From contig CAIPVK010000224.1 of the NCBI GenBank assembly GCA_903868455.1, forward strand, positions 1 to 5,130: a DNA stretch of 5,130 nt. The letters run 5' to 3'. A program made the translations under genes and the position numbers. The notes under the pieces were generated by a model, which was not told where the DNA came from, did not search any database, and saw only the letters and a list, made by a program, of their open reading frames with translations. Shown piece after piece: positions 4,594 through 5,130 of the stretch (position 1 is the stretch's first letter; every line of letters begins with the position of its first letter). This stretch comes from an uncultured Opitutia bacterium (GTDB lineage: Bacteria; Verrucomicrobiota; Verrucomicrobiia; Opitutales; UBA953).

Positions 4594-5130
4594 GCGCCGG
4601 CGAACTCCTCGAAGGCGCAGGCGGCGCCGCCCACGACCCCGACGTCGCCGCCGAGGGCGGCGGGGACGATGTCGCAGGCCGCGGCGAGGCGGGGGAAGGC
4701 GAGGCCGAGGGCGCGGGCGCGGACGGGGCCGAGGAGGGTCTCGCCGACGGAGGCGACGCCGCCGCCGATGACGATCCGCTCGGGGTTGAAGGTGTTGATG
4801 ATGACGGCCAGGCCGCGGCCGAGGTAGTCGACCTCGGCGGCGACGAGCTCGCGGGCGAGGGCGTCGCCGGAGGCGGCCGCCTCGAAGACATGGCGGGCGT
4901 TGACCTTGTCGGCCGAGCCGGCGAGGGCGGCGATCGACGAGGCGCGGCCCTTGGCGAGGGCCTCCCGGGCGAGGCGGGCCAGCGCGGTGCCGGAGGCGAA
5001 CATCTCGAAGCAGCCGGTGGCGCCGCAGGGGCAGGCCGGGCCGTGGAAGTCGAGGATGAGGTGGCCGAGCTCGGCGGCGTTGCCGTTGGCGCCGCGCATC
5101 AGGCGGTTGTCGACGATGACGCCGCCGCCG
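4590..5130 (-). CDS. ROK-family sugar kinase/regulator, N-terminus off the right edge
   Basis: The open frame runs to the window edge, giving 179 visible residues from a family usually about 300-320 long, so roughly the first 120-140 residues, including the first ATP-binding loop, lie beyond the window. Numbering from the first visible codon, the fragment opens 'GGGVIVDNRLMRGANGNAAE', the ROK signature, with ELGH at 20-23. The zinc motif follows as C33-P-C35 and C40 before E42, with H23 as the fourth ligand. 'INTFNPERIVIGGG' (111-124) is the second conserved nucleotide/ROK block. There is no sign of a truncation other than the edge. ROK members include glucokinases, fructokinases, N-acetylmannosamine kinases and xylose-type repressors; with the N-terminus missing, an HTH domain cannot be excluded, though the full zinc and ELGH motifs favour an active sugar kinase. 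It overlaps the glycosyltransferase gene by 4 bp. Confidence 0.92.
   Translation of the reverse strand, partial: GGGVIVDNRLMRGANGNAAELGHLILDFHGPACPCGATGCFEMFASGTALARLAREALAKGRASSIAALAGSADKVNARHVFEAAASGDALARELVAAEVDYLGRGLAVIINTFNPERIVIGGGVASVGETLLGPVRARALGLAFPRLAAACDIVPAALGGDVGVVGGAACAFEEFAGA
4605..4610 (-). promoter_or_regulatory. Shine-Dalgarno-like site for the glycosyltransferase GTG start
   Basis: On the minus strand these bases read GAGGAG, 11 bases before the GTG at 4593 and inside the end of the ROK gene. It supports this GTG as the start and is one of the few convincing ribosome sites in the window. Confidence 0.5.

Noticed and set aside
4574..4771. Arg-rich small protein on plus strand
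   Set aside because: Almost pure Arg/Gly translation of CGG/GCG repeats antisense to the ROK gene; no sign of selection.
3889..4827. Plus-strand open frame of 312 codons, rich in Gly/Ala/Asp
   Set aside because: Exact complement-frame shadow of the glycosyltransferase/ROK region; no domain pattern.
3656..4891. Minus-strand open frame of 411 codons
   Set aside because: Out of frame with the glycosyltransferase and ROK genes. The product is Pro/Arg/Ser low complexity without motifs.

Overview
The window is GC-rich (roughly 70% by eye), densely coded bacterial DNA with eight supportable protein genes. Two of them may be cut by the window edges. No RNA gene, CRISPR array, insertion sequence or phage gene was seen. 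The gene set is a glycine-rich PA14-type protein, a family of HNH proteins that begins with an 'LNRLWQPVN' segment, and a zinc-ribbon/M50 peptidase/HTH-membrane protein cluster. Together with the high GC this suggests a Verrucomicrobiota-like (perhaps Opitutae-like) chromosome. That placement is inference from protein character, not a search result. Shine-Dalgarno motifs are mostly absent before the starts, which also fits such a lineage.

Layout: (a) 1-900, plus strand, a PA14-like carbohydrate-binding or surface protein with a Gly-rich N-terminus, possibly continuing upstream of the window. (b) 901-1109, a convergent intergenic region with two degenerate 7-bp tandem arrays in inverted orientation. 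One array begins right after the stop of the PA14 gene and the other begins right after the stop of the opposing HNH gene. They flank a relatively AT-rich core with its own stem-loops. (c) 1110-3113, a minus-strand run, read from right to left: FmdB-type zinc ribbon, M50-type site-2 protease, small HTH protein with a C-terminal membrane anchor (RodZ-like N-terminal half only), HNH endonuclease. Gaps are 5, 50 and 47 bp, so this is probably one operon. (d) 3114-3200, a short divergent region. (e) 3201-3863, plus strand, a transglutaminase-like Cys/His protein. (f) 3865-5130, minus strand, a ROK-family sugar kinase or regulator (N-terminus beyond the right edge) overlapping by 4 bp a family 2 glycosyltransferase. 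The glycosyltransferase converges on the transglutaminase-like gene with a single base between the stop codons.

How the genes may work together: the most suggestive pairing is the site-2 protease followed by a tail-anchored, N-in HTH protein. This has the topology of a membrane-tethered DNA-binding protein that an intramembrane protease could release, but that is a hypothesis. The ROK/glycosyltransferase pair looks translationally coupled and points to sugar metabolism or glycoconjugate synthesis. The most unusual DNA structure is the pair of inverted heptad arrays: G-rich on the coding strand after both stop codons, with a 32-bp arm match at 29 positions and runs of GGGG fitting G-quadruplex patterns.
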